64,000 bases of DNA from an uncultured beta proteobacterium (GTDB lineage: Bacteria; Pseudomonadota; Gammaproteobacteria; Burkholderiales; Burkholderiaceae_C): the NCBI GenBank assembly GCA_903906695.1, contig CAIVLG010000142.1, positions 1 through 64,000 of the forward strand. Direction: 5' to 3'. Both the position numbers and the translations under genes were made by a program. This document shows positions 1-9,004 of this stretch, one piece after another (positions within the stretch are counted from its first letter, which is position 1; the number at the start of each line of letters is the position of its first letter). The notes beneath the pieces are model-generated. The model ran no database searches, was not told where the DNA came from, and saw nothing but the letters and a program-made list of their open reading frames with translations.

Positions 1-1
1 C

Positions 2-1585
2 GGCAACGGCACGTCGGCCAGTGCCACGGTGACGGTCACAACGTCGTCGGGCGGCATTCCCGCTTCTGAACGCGCTGTGCTGGTCAATCTATACAACTCG
101 ACAAATGGCGCATCCTGGATCAATAATACTGGCTGGATGGGTACTGCGGGGACGGAATGCACTTGGTATGGCGTTACGTGCGATGGTTCGCAAAGCCATG
201 TTAACGCTATCTCCTTAGCCAGCAACCACCTTGTTGGCACCTTGCCTTCGCTCAGCGGGCTGACGGCTTTGCAAGTCTTTGTTGTCAACAATAACCAGTT
301 GACGGGCTCAATCCCTTCACTCAGCGGACTGACGGCATTGCAAACCTTTTCTGTCGGCCATAATCAGTTGTCGGGATCGATCCCCTCGCTAAGCGGGCTG
401 ACGGCTTTGCGATTTATTGAGGGCGACATTAACCAGTTGACCGGGTCAATCCCTTCACTCAGCGGACTGACGGCATTGCAAACCTTTTCTGTAGGCAGTA
501 ATCAGTTGACGGGATCAATTCCCTCGCTCAGTGGACTTACAGCATTGCATTTTTTTGAAGTCGCCGGCAATCGGTTGACGGGATTAATCCCTTCCCTCAG
601 CGGACTGACGGCATTGCTCGTTTTCGATGTTCAAGCTAACCAGTTGACGGGATCAATTCCTTCGATAAGCGGGCTGACGGCTTTGCAACTCTTTATTTTC
701 CAAAATAACCAGTTGACGGGATCGATCCCTTCGCTCAGCGGACTGACAGCTTTGCAATTTTTTGTTGCCGCTGGTAATCAGTTGACCGGGCCAGCACCAA
801 CTCCGCCAACTTCACTGGTCGCGGGGAGAAGCACCCTATGCGGCAACAGTTTGTTTTCCAGCGGAAACTCGGCTATTGACGCTGCCTGGGTGACTGCTAC
901 AGGTGTTGACTGGCTAGCTTGTCAAGCAGTCATTGTTCCGCCAGTCTGCACCTTGACAGCAAACCCAGCCTCCATATTTTCTGGTGGTTCAACTACCCTG
1001 GCTGCCAGTTGTACGCCCGCAGCGACTTCCTATGCCTGGACCGGTGGCTCTTGCGCTGGCATGACTGGCGCAAACTGTACCGTAACGCCTACGGCGACCA
1101 CCACCTACACGGTGGCCGGCAGCAATAGTGCCGGCGCTGGTGCGTCCGCCAGTGCAACAGTGACCGTAGCGGTAACGCCGCCCGTCTTTGCGGCTGGGCT
1201 TTATGACGGCATCTACCAATGGTCATCAAGCCACTACCTTTCCATCCACCAACATGGGTCCCGCATCATTGCCACGATCTATTTCAACGATGATGGAAGT
1301 TTCAATTTCAACTCTTCTGATAGCCATGTTTTACCAGTTCCACAACTGGATGTCTTTGATCTTCTGAACGGACCGCTTACTGGCTCCAAGGCAACCATTT
1401 CCGGTACCAGATTCCACCGGACTTGCAACGAGACTTATGACTTTGCCTTTAGCGACAGCGGCAGTATTACCGTGACCAAAACGGGTGTCAGCAACACTGC
1501 AGCAGCGGATTTGGCGGGCATTTCCTGCGCGGCGATCACTGATCCGATTGGGACTGTGCTGATCGTGCCGAAGATATTGTTTTAG
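2..1585 (+). CDS. LRR repeat surface/secreted protein with Ig-like and novel C-terminal module; 5' end truncated by the window
   Basis: Frame stays open upstream of the listed ATG (GNGTSASATVTVTT), so the gene begins before the window. About eight 23-aa NQLTGSIPSLSGLTALxxF repeats, an Ig-like segment, then FAAGLYDGIYQWSS...VLIVPKILF. Confidence 0.8.
   Translation, partial: GNGTSASATVTVTTSSGGIPASERAVLVNLYNSTNGASWINNTGWMGTAGTECTWYGVTCDGSQSHVNAISLASNHLVGTLPSLSGLTALQVFVVNNNQLTGSIPSLSGLTALQTFSVGHNQLSGSIPSLSGLTALRFIEGDINQLTGSIPSLSGLTALQTFSVGSNQLTGSIPSLSGLTALHFFEVAGNRLTGLIPSLSGLTALLVFDVQANQLTGSIPSISGLTALQLFIFQNNQLTGSIPSLSGLTALQFFVAAGNQLTGPAPTPPTSLVAGRSTLCGNSLFSSGNSAIDAAWVTATGVDWLACQAVIVPPVCTLTANPASIFSGGSTTLAASCTPAATSYAWTGGSCAGMTGANCTVTPTATTTYTVAGSNSAGAGASASATVTVAVTPPVFAAGLYDGIYQWSSSHYLSIHQHGSRIIATIYFNDDGSFNFNSSDSHVLPVPQLDVFDLLNGPLTGSKATISGTRFHRTCNETYDFAFSDSGSITVTKTGVSNTAAADLAGISCAAITDPIGTVLIVPKILF
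229..795 (+). repeat. Tandem 69-bp coding repeats (plant-type LRR, LTGSIPSLSGLTAL)
   Basis: Repeated DNA cagttgacgggatcaatcccttcgctcagcggactgacggc at 69-bp period; boundaries approximate. Confidence 0.85.
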
Positions 1586-1622
1586 AAGTTGCGTCTGAAT
1601 TCAATCCATCAAAGGGGACAGA

Positions 1623-3788
1623 ATGAAAACATCATATTGGAATACTTGGCTGGCTTCGAGTGTCTTTGGTTGGTTCCGGTGGCTGGCACTGGCTTGCCTG
1701 TTGTCTGGGGCAGCAAGTTCCGCCTTGGCAGCTAAGACCTATACCGACAACGGTGATGGCACCGTTACCGACACGACCACGGGGCTACAGTGGATGCGCT
1801 GCGCGGTGGGACAAACTTGGTCGGGTAGCACCTGTACCGGGACGGCAAGCACCTATAACTGGGCTCAGGCCAATGCGCTGACGGGAACTGTGACGTATGC
1901 GGGGCAAAGCGACTGGCGGCTGCCTAACATTCGCGAATTGCAGACAATTGTGGATCCGGCGCGTTACAACCCGGCAATCGACACAGCTGCTTTTCCGAAT
2001 ACGCCCGCGTCGTATTTCTGGTCGGCCTCGGGCGTTGCCAACTATCCTGACTTCGCGAGATATGTCTACTTCTACTATGGCTATGCTGGCTATTACAGTA
2101 AGAACAACACCTATCCGGTGCGCCTTGTGCGCGCCGGCCAGTCTCTTGGCCTTTTGGATGTTGCCAGACCCAGCACCGACTATATCGATCAGGGCAATGG
2201 CACGGTGACTCACACGCCCACCAGTCTGGTGTGGCAGCGTTGTGCGGTGGGGCAGACTTGGACGGGCAGCACTTGTAGCGGCACGGCGAGTACTTTCACT
2301 GGTGACGCAGCCAAGGTGTTGACCAGCACATTTGCAGGGCAAACCGACTGGCGGGTACCCACTGAGGAGGAACTTCTCAGTTTGGTGGACTACAGTCGAT
2401 ATTCACCCGCTATTAACCCCACGCTGTTTCCGAATACGTCCGCGTCGTATTTCTGGTCGGCCTCGGCCGATGCCTACAGTTTTAGCTACGCGTGGAGTGT
2501 TCGCTTCGACGATGGCAGTGCCTGGAACAGCGATAAGTCCCACGCCTACCAGGTTCGCTTTGTGCGTGCCGGACAGTCATTCGACTCTTTTGCTCTCACC
2601 GTTGCCAAAACGGGTTCTGGCGCTGTCACCAGCAGCCCTGCAGGTATCGACTGCGGTACCACCTGCAGCGCCAACTTCAATAGCGGCACCATAGTGACGC
2701 TGACAGCTACCCCTGCTGCTGGCAACACCTTCGGCGGTTGGAGTGGGGCCTGCACTGGAACCGGCAGTTGCATCGTCGCCATGAGTACCAATCAAAGTGT
2801 GACCGCTACATTCAATGCGATCATTCCAGCTGTTTCCCTTACACCTGTGTCCCTGTCCTTTGTGCCTCAAGGCGTTGGCACGACAAGCGCAGCGAAAACA
2901 GTCACCGTCACCAACACAAGCGGGGCAGTGGTGAACATCGCAAGCATCGTGGCCAACGGAGACTTTGCCAGAACCACAACCTGTGGCGCGACTCTTGCAC
3001 CGTCTGCAAGTTGCACCATAGATGTCACGTTTGGCCCAACAACGGCTGGCACTTACCTTAGCAGTCTTGTCATTACCAGCAACGCCGCCAGCAGCCCCAA
3101 TACTGTCAGCCTGAGCGGCACCGGAACGGTCGCAAGCACATCGCCCGTCTGCTCCCTATCTGCAAGCCCTTCGTCGATCTTCGCAGGTGGCTCCTCGACC
3201 CTTACCGCAACTTGCAGCCCAGTTGCCACTTCTTATGTGTGGACCGGGGGTACATGTGCTGGCACGGCGACTGGCACTTGCACCGTGACCCCAGCCACAA
3301 CCACCAGCTACACCGTGCAAGGCAGCAATGCTGGCGGCAACAGCAACATCGCGAGTGCCGGTGTCTCGGTAGTGGCTACGCCCCCGGTGTTTGCGGCCGG
3401 GCTCTACGACGGCATCTATCAGTGGTCATCAGGCCACTATCTGTCCATCCATCAGCATGGATCGCGCATCATCGCGACAATCTATTTCAATGCGGATGGA
3501 AGTTTTACCTTCCCATCGTCAGATGGACACGTCTTGGCAGTGCCACAGCTCGATATCTTTGACCTTCTGAATGGGCCGATCACTGGCAACATTGCGAAGA
3601 TCACTGGCACCAGATTCCACAGGGCTTGTAACGAGTCCCACGATTTCGTCTTCGATGACAACGGCAACATCACTGTGACCAAGACCGGGGTTAGCAATGC
3701 GGCTGCGGCCGATTTGGCAGGCATTTCCTGCGCGGCAATTACCGATCCGGTCGGAACAGTCCTGATCGTTCCGAAAATATTGTTTTAG
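1623..3788 (+). CDS. Secreted protein with two DUF1566/Lcl-type domains, a GSGxVTSSPAGIDCG repeat domain, a choice-of-anchor-like domain, Ig-like domain and shared C-terminal module
   Basis: Signal peptide; two copies of the YTDNGDGTVTDTTTGLxWQRCAVGQTW...DWRLP...YFWSAS...VRLVRAGQS pattern; C-terminus near identical to the upstream gene. Confidence 0.8.
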   Translation: MKTSYWNTWLASSVFGWFRWLALACLLSGAASSALAAKTYTDNGDGTVTDTTTGLQWMRCAVGQTWSGSTCTGTASTYNWAQANALTGTVTYAGQSDWRLPNIRELQTIVDPARYNPAIDTAAFPNTPASYFWSASGVANYPDFARYVYFYYGYAGYYSKNNTYPVRLVRAGQSLGLLDVARPSTDYIDQGNGTVTHTPTSLVWQRCAVGQTWTGSTCSGTASTFTGDAAKVLTSTFAGQTDWRVPTEEELLSLVDYSRYSPAINPTLFPNTSASYFWSASADAYSFSYAWSVRFDDGSAWNSDKSHAYQVRFVRAGQSFDSFALTVAKTGSGAVTSSPAGIDCGTTCSANFNSGTIVTLTATPAAGNTFGGWSGACTGTGSCIVAMSTNQSVTATFNAIIPAVSLTPVSLSFVPQGVGTTSAAKTVTVTNTSGAVVNIASIVANGDFARTTTCGATLAPSASCTIDVTFGPTTAGTYLSSLVITSNAASSPNTVSLSGTGTVASTSPVCSLSASPSSIFAGGSSTLTATCSPVATSYVWTGGTCAGTATGTCTVTPATTTSYTVQGSNAGGNSNIASAGVSVVATPPVFAAGLYDGIYQWSSGHYLSIHQHGSRIIATIYFNADGSFTFPSSDGHVLAVPQLDIFDLLNGPITGNIAKITGTRFHRACNESHDFVFDDNGNITVTKTGVSNAAAADLAGISCAAITDPVGTVLIVPKILF

Positions 3789-3842
3789 CGGCTTGCAAAA
3801 CAAGGTTCGACCTTTTCTTTTTTCCGTTATTTGGAGGTAATT

Positions 3843-4406
3843 ATGTTTCGAGCTCTCGTTGCATTTCTTGTTTTCTGCTTTCCCATTCTTGCCTTTGGTC
3901 AAGTGCCATTTCCGCAGCTACCGCAACCCATAACCACCTTCTCCTTGGAGGACAAGGATTGGGGTGTCGAGGCAACAACGACTCCAAAAAGAGGGCCGCT
4001 GTACCATGCGCCAACGCCCGCTTCGATTCCTGGCGCACGGGTGATAAAGACGCTTGAACTCAAAGGACTTCTCGAATCAAACAAAAACGTAGTCGTTGTC
4101 GATGTCCTCGATTCCAAAACAAGAACAACGATTCCCGGTGCGTTCTGGATGTATGGTGGTGGTGATGGTCAGTTCTTCGGCGCAGAGAAAAGTAGATTCG
4201 CCACTGCGTTAGAAAAACTTACCGGCGGCGACAAGACCAGACCGATTGTTTTCCTTTGTCTTGGCTCCGAGTGTTGGCTTTCTTACAACGCATCGCTGCA
4301 TGCGCTCGAAGCTGGATATAAAGATGTTATTTGGTATCGTGGCGGTACTGACTCTTGGAAGGGCGCCAATCTTGAAAGCAAGAAGCCAGAAAGCATTAGT
4401 TGGTAG
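3843..4406 (+). CDS. Rhodanese-like protein resembling the PQQ-dependent-catabolism CXXCW family
   Basis: VVVVDVLDSKT...IPGAFWM...IVFLCLGSECWLSYNASLHALEAGYKDVIWYRGGTDSW; signal peptide. Start placed at the ATG near 3843. Confidence 0.65.
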   Translation: MFRALVAFLVFCFPILAFGQVPFPQLPQPITTFSLEDKDWGVEATTTPKRGPLYHAPTPASIPGARVIKTLELKGLLESNKNVVVVDVLDSKTRTTIPGAFWMYGGGDGQFFGAEKSRFATALEKLTGGDKTRPIVFLCLGSECWLSYNASLHALEAGYKDVIWYRGGTDSWKGANLESKKPESISW

Positions 4407-4605
4407 CCAGTGCCTGCATCGAGGGTTGTCGCATACGCTGGGTTTCGCAGTCGCTATTCACATTAATGCAGCCGCATGAGCGGCCCAAAATCCACCTTGC
4501 CATAGAATCCGCTAACTCGTTGGCGGGTCTGAATTGCAACCCAGAAAGAGGGTCTTCCCGTACGGGGGATCTGGGCAATCCCTCACAGCGTTACTGGAGG
4601 CTGGC

Positions 4606-4830
4606 ATGAACTACAAAGAACTTATCACGATAGAGCCAGGGAAACGTGGCGGTAAGCCCTGTATACGCGGGTTGCGTATCACGGTTTATGACGTGTTGGA
4701 TTACCTTGCAGCAGGCATGACGTCCACTCAAATCCTCGCGGATTTCGACTACCTGACGCCCGAAGATATACAGGCCTGCTTGGCCTACGCCGCTGATCGT
4801 GAGCATCACCAGCTTGTGGTGAATGCGTGA
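4606..4830 (+). CDS. DUF433 family antitoxin
   Basis: MNYKELITIEPGKRGGKPCIRGLRITVYDVLDYLAAGMTSTQILADFDYLTPEDIQACLAYAA; ggagg RBS just upstream of ATG 4606. Confidence 0.85.
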   Translation: MNYKELITIEPGKRGGKPCIRGLRITVYDVLDYLAAGMTSTQILADFDYLTPEDIQACLAYAADREHHQLVVNA

Positions 4831-5159
4831 AACTCCTGTTTGACGAGAACCTTGCACCTTCGCTTGTCCCGGTACTGGCGGATATCTTTCCGCTGTCGGC
4901 ACACGTCGCCCAGATTGGCTTGGGTGCAGCTCCGGATCGCGCGGTATGGGACTATGCCAGGGAACACCACTACACCTTGGTCAGCAAGGACTCCGATTTC
5001 CACGAGTTGAGCCTGCTGCACGGTGCCCCGCCAAAGGTGGTCTGGATTCGCCGTGGAAACTGCTCCACGCGTCAGATTGAGTTCATCCTGCGCAACAAGC
5101 TCGACGACGTCCGGTCGTTGGTGGGCGACCCAGAATCCACCTATCTCGTCATTTTGTGA
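4827..5159 (+). CDS. DUF5615 PIN-like toxin
   Basis: MKLLFDENLAPSLV...DRAVWDYAREHHYTLVSKDSDFHELSLLHGAPPKVVWIRRGNCST; GTG start overlapping the DUF433 stop. Confidence 0.85.
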   Translation: MKLLFDENLAPSLVPVLADIFPLSAHVAQIGLGAAPDRAVWDYAREHHYTLVSKDSDFHELSLLHGAPPKVVWIRRGNCSTRQIEFILRNKLDDVRSLVGDPESTYLVIL

Positions 5160-5267
5160 GTTTGATGGGCAATGCATCAGCGAGCACTTTCATACACCGG
5201 AGCCCGCGCCGGCCCACGCCCAAAGTCAATCGGGTTGGCATCGGCATTCGTGCAACTGGGCAGATAT

Positions 5268-5624
5268 TCACCCCAACGACCCGAACATCCCGGTGAATTT
5301 CGCCACTGCCTCATTCACGACAAAGTCGGGGGCGCTTTCCAACTTTCGCGCACCGCGTGCGGCCAGATCCACGGGACGCGTCATGCTCATGATGGCCACA
5401 CCCTGGGTTTTGCAGCCACTGTTCATCAAACTCACGGTAAAGCCAGCCACGCGTGCATAGTTGGCGCCTTGGCTGATGGGTGCCACGTAGCTCACGCCTG
5501 CCATGCGGTTGAAAGCGGCGGACGAGATCACCAGGCAGGCTCGCATGTCGCCCTGCATCTCGTGACCCACGACAGGATTCAGGTTGACGCGGACGATGTC
5601 ACCCCGGTCAAAGACGCGAGTCAC
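5268..5624 (-). CDS. MazF/PemK-type toxin
   Basis: RGDIVRVNLNPVVGHEMQGDMRACLVISSAAFN...VAPISQGA; overlaps the upstream AbrB-like gene. Confidence 0.85.
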   Translation of the reverse strand: MTRVFDRGDIVRVNLNPVVGHEMQGDMRACLVISSAAFNRMAGVSYVAPISQGANYARVAGFTVSLMNSGCKTQGVAIMSMTRPVDLAARGARKLESAPDFVVNEAVAKFTGMFGSLG

Positions 5625-5881
5625 GGCGGTAGCATCTCATTGCCGACAGGGGCAATAGCCTCCCAGGCGGCCAGGTCCGCTGGCAGCGGCGCCTTGGAGT
5701 CGCACTCGGCCAACATGTCTGCCAGGTGATATTTGTTGCGCGCCTTGGATTCAATGATCAACTTACCATCGGATTCCTTGGCTTCCACTGCTTGCCCGGC
5801 CGAGAAACCCAAGTGCTCGCACAGGGCGCGTGGGATGGTCAGCCCAACGCTGTTGCCGAATCGGATCAGGGTGAGTTCCAT
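5621..5881 (-). CDS. AbrB/MazE-type antitoxin
   Basis: MELTLIRFGNSVGLTIPRALCEHLGFSAGQAVEAKESDGKLIIES; start at internal ATG. Confidence 0.85.
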   Translation of the reverse strand: MELTLIRFGNSVGLTIPRALCEHLGFSAGQAVEAKESDGKLIIESKARNKYHLADMLAECDSKAPLPADLAAWEAIAPVGNEMLPP

Positions 5882-5904
5882 GTTTTGTCTCAAGGTTGAA
5901 CGAG

Positions 5905-5923
5905 CGTCAAATTGTATTTGACG
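5905..5923. promoter_or_regulatory. Perfect inverted repeat CGTCAAAT-TGT-ATTTGACG upstream of the minus-strand mazEF-like pair
   Basis: 8-bp perfect arms, 24 nt upstream of the antitoxin ATG. Confidence 0.55.
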
Positions 5924-6002
5924 TCTCCAATACTAGCCATGGAATCGATTCGTCTTGTCGCGATCGAGCATTTGACCTGATCGCCATACAACTCTAAACT
6001 AC

Positions 6003-6019
6003 GTGATTACTGTAATCAC
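6003..6019. promoter_or_regulatory. Perfect inverted repeat GTGATTAC-T-GTAATCAC upstream of the plus-strand mazEF-like pair
   Basis: 8-bp perfect arms, 17 nt upstream of the antitoxin ATG. Confidence 0.55.
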
Positions 6020-6035
6020 ATTATGAGGACCTTTT

Positions 6036-6302
6036 ATGTCGACCATTAGTTCCGCACGTGACATCAAACTGGTGGCTGTGGGCAACTCGCGGGGGGTGCG
6101 TTTGCCGCGTGAGCTGTTGCGCAAATACGGTATTTCAGACGTCTTGGTGTTGGAAGAGCGCTCTGAAGGCATTTTGTTGCGCGGTACCTCTGGGGCCAAG
6201 CTGACACTTGATCAGACCTTTGCTGAAATGGCGCAGGCCAAGGAGGACTGGAGCGACTGGGATGGCGCGGCCAACGATGGCCTGGGGACCTTGAAATGGT
6301 GA
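6036..6302 (+). CDS. AbrB/MazE-type antitoxin
   Basis: IKLVAVGNSRGVRLPRELLRKYGISDVLVLEERSEGILLR. Confidence 0.85.
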   Translation: MSTISSARDIKLVAVGNSRGVRLPRELLRKYGISDVLVLEERSEGILLRGTSGAKLTLDQTFAEMAQAKEDWSDWDGAANDGLGTLKW

Positions 6303-6643
6303 GTGCGCGCTCTGACAAGGTGTTGCGCTACGGCCTTTACTGGGCTGCGCTGGATCCGACACGCGGCAGTGAGATCGCCAAGACCCGCCCGGTGCTGGTG
6401 GTCAGCCCCGACGCCATGAACCAGCGCGTTGACACGGTCGTTGTTTGTCCACTGACCAGTCAGCTGCATCCGCATTGGGCCAGCCGTGTCGCTTGCCATT
6501 GTGCGGGTCAAGCGGCAGAAGTGGCGGTGGATCAAATTCGCGCGATCAGCAAGTCGCGCTTGGGCAAAAGGCTGGGGAAAATTGATGCCCTGACCGCGTC
6601 CGAGGTGCGCTCGGTGATTCGCTTGCTGTATGCCGAGAGTTGA
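6296..6643 (+). CDS. MazF/PemK-type toxin
   Basis: YGLYWAALDPTRGSEIAKTRPVLVVSPDAMNQRVDTVVVCPLTSQLHP...VAVDQIRAISKSRL; overlaps the antitoxin. Confidence 0.88.
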   Translation: MVSARSDKVLRYGLYWAALDPTRGSEIAKTRPVLVVSPDAMNQRVDTVVVCPLTSQLHPHWASRVACHCAGQAAEVAVDQIRAISKSRLGKRLGKIDALTASEVRSVIRLLYAES

Positions 6644-6678
6644 GTTGCCTCGACAAGCCGATCCCTACAATTCTGCCC

Positions 6679-7860
6679 ATGAAAACGATCCGATTGAGAG
6701 CCGGCAAGGAGCGCTCGCTGCTGCGTCGCCATCCCTGGATCTTTGAGTCCGCCATTGCCAGGGGCGCAGCCGATGTGGGTGAGACGGTACGGGTGGAGTC
6801 GCACGAAGGCCAGTTTCTGGCCTGGGCGGCTTTCAGCCCAGTATCCAAAATCCGGGCCCGGGTGTGGAGTTTTGAAGAATCGCAGCGCATCGATGCTTCA
6901 TTTTTCTCGCTGGCTTGCGCCAAAGCGGTCAGCGCCAGACAAAGATTTGACATTCAGAGTGACGCCTTGCGCCTGGTTCATGGCGAGTCCGACGGCTTGC
7001 CGGGCCTGATCGTGGACCGTTATGGCGATACGCTGGTGGCCCAGTTCCTCTTCTGTGGCGCAGAGCGCTGGAAAAGCGTGCTGACGGACGCGTTGTTGGC
7101 GGCGACCGGACTGTCAAAGATCTACGAGCGATCTGACGCCAGTGGTCGCGAGCACGAGGGTTTGCCCTTGATCGCAGGCTGGTTGCGTGGCCAGGGCAAT
7201 ACCGATCTGGTACTGCGAGAGCATGAATGGCAGTTGACTTTGAATATCGCCAGCGGGCACAAGACCGGTTTCTACCTGGATCAGCGTGACAGTCGAAAGA
7301 AGTTCTCTGAATACAGCCGGCGTCTCGCATTTGAGCGGGTGCTGAACTGCTACTGCTACACCGGGGGCTTTACCATGGCGGCGTTAAAGGGGGGTGCGCT
7401 CCACGTGACCTCCATCGACTCCTCTGGCGCGGCGCTGGAAAAGGCGGCGCTCAATCTGGAGTTGAATGGCTTTGAGGCTGGCCGTGCGACGTTCATGGAT
7501 GCCGACGTGAATGCCTCGTTGCGTCAGTTTGGCGCCGCAGGCCAGACTTTTGATGCCATAGTCCTAGATCCGCCAAAGTTTGCACCGACTGTCGCACATG
7601 CCGAACGGGCGGCGCGTGCCTATAAGGACATCAACCGCCTGGCCTGCAAGATTCTCGCTCCCGGCGGTGTTTTGTTCACCTACTCGTGCTCGGGAGGTAT
7701 CAGTCCCGATTTGTTTCATAAAATAGTAGCTTCGGCAGCCATTGACGCGCAGGTGGATGGTTACATCTGCGAGCGGATGGGAGCGGCGCCAGATCACCCG
7801 ATGACGATCAATTTCCCGGAAGGCGAGTACCTCAAGGGCTTGGTCGTGATGCGCAAATAG
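6679..7860 (+). CDS. rlmI: 23S rRNA (cytosine) methyltransferase RlmI-like, PUA + SAM domains
   Basis: MKTIRLRAGKERSLLRRHPWIFESAI...LNCYCYTGGFTMAAL...FDAIVLDPPKFAP. Confidence 0.82.
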   Translation: MKTIRLRAGKERSLLRRHPWIFESAIARGAADVGETVRVESHEGQFLAWAAFSPVSKIRARVWSFEESQRIDASFFSLACAKAVSARQRFDIQSDALRLVHGESDGLPGLIVDRYGDTLVAQFLFCGAERWKSVLTDALLAATGLSKIYERSDASGREHEGLPLIAGWLRGQGNTDLVLREHEWQLTLNIASGHKTGFYLDQRDSRKKFSEYSRRLAFERVLNCYCYTGGFTMAALKGGALHVTSIDSSGAALEKAALNLELNGFEAGRATFMDADVNASLRQFGAAGQTFDAIVLDPPKFAPTVAHAERAARAYKDINRLACKILAPGGVLFTYSCSGGISPDLFHKIVASAAIDAQVDGYICERMGAAPDHPMTINFPEGEYLKGLVVMRK

Positions 7861-7923
7861 CCTCCGATCAATTGACCGCTACACTCCCCTGCTTCTGAGA
7901 ACTTTCAACCAACTGAAAAAGCG

Positions 7924-8973
7924 ATGAGTCTCATCCCTGCAACGATCCTGACCGGTTTCCTCGGCTCGGGTAAAACGACGCTCCTGAAACGTGTGCTGCA
8001 AGAGGCGCACGGTCAGAAGATTGCTGTCATTGAAAATGAATTTGGCGAAGAAAACATCGACAGCGATATTCTGGTCTCCGATACCCAGGAGAGAATCATC
8101 CAGATGAGCAATGGCTGCATTTGCTGCACCATCCGCGAGGACCTGCGAGCCACCTTGCACGACCTGGCAGAAAAGAAGCGCAAGGGCGAGCTTGACTTCG
8201 AGCGGGTGGTGATCGAAACCACTGGGCTGGCCGATCCCGGACCCGTGGCGCAAACCTTCTTCATGGACGACGAGATCGCCGAGAGTTACCTGCTGGACTC
8301 GATTTTGACGCTGGTTGATGCCAAGCATGCGCAGACGCAACTCGACGAACGTCAGGAAGCGCGTCGCCAGGTCGGCTTTGCCGACCAGATATTCCTCAGC
8401 AAGACGGATTTGGTTGCTGGCGACGAAGTCAAGGCTTTGATGCACCGCCTGCAGCACATGAACCCGCGGGCCCCGCAAAAAGCCGTCCATTTTGGCGAGG
8501 TTGCGCTCAGTGCGGTGTTTGACTTGCGGGGTTTCAATCTAAATGCCAAGCTCGATATTGACCCCGAGTTTCTCAAGGAAGATGAGCAAGACCACGAGCA
8601 TCATGAGCATGCGCCCGGCGAGCATTGCGACCATCCGTCACACGTGCATGGACAAGGACACCACCACGTTCACGATGACGATGTCAAGAGTTTTGTCTTC
8701 AAATCGGATCGACCGTTTGACCCAGCCAAACTGGAAGATTTCCTGGGCGCCATTGTCAATATCTATGGACCGCGCATGCTGCGTTACAAAGGTGTTCTTT
8801 TCATGACCGGTACCGAGCGTAAAGTGATCTTCCAGGGGGTCCATCAATTGATGGGCAGTGATCTGGGACCGATCTGGGGCAAAGCTGAAGCGCGTAACAG
8901 CAAAATGGTTTTCATCGGCATTGACCTGCCAAAGGATATCTTCCTGCAGGGCATGTCGCAGTGCCTTGTTTGA
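7924..8973 (+). CDS. CobW/COG0523 family GTP-binding metallochaperone
   Basis: TILTGFLGSGKTTLLKRVL, CICCTIRED motif, His-rich linker EHHEHAPGEHCDHPSHVHGQGHHHVHDDD. Confidence 0.9.
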   Translation: MSLIPATILTGFLGSGKTTLLKRVLQEAHGQKIAVIENEFGEENIDSDILVSDTQERIIQMSNGCICCTIREDLRATLHDLAEKKRKGELDFERVVIETTGLADPGPVAQTFFMDDEIAESYLLDSILTLVDAKHAQTQLDERQEARRQVGFADQIFLSKTDLVAGDEVKALMHRLQHMNPRAPQKAVHFGEVALSAVFDLRGFNLNAKLDIDPEFLKEDEQDHEHHEHAPGEHCDHPSHVHGQGHHHVHDDDVKSFVFKSDRPFDPAKLEDFLGAIVNIYGPRMLRYKGVLFMTGTERKVIFQGVHQLMGSDLGPIWGKAEARNSKMVFIGIDLPKDIFLQGMSQCLV

Positions 8974-9004
8974 GACCAATTTGAAGCTACAGGCCGGAAA
9001 TCAG

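Noticed and set aside
229-795. Regular repeats considered as a CRISPR array
   Set aside because: Repeats are in an open frame at 69-bp codon-compatible period and encode LRRs; no cas genes.
1623-2640. DUF1566/Lcl C-type-lectin-like domains suggested a diversity-generating retroelement target
   Set aside because: No reverse transcriptase, template repeat or accessory gene seen in the window; the two domains look like ordinary tandem duplicates.
5172-5729. 185-aa plus-strand ORF opposite mazF-like gene
   Set aside because: Overlaps a well-supported TA pair on the other strand; no domain.
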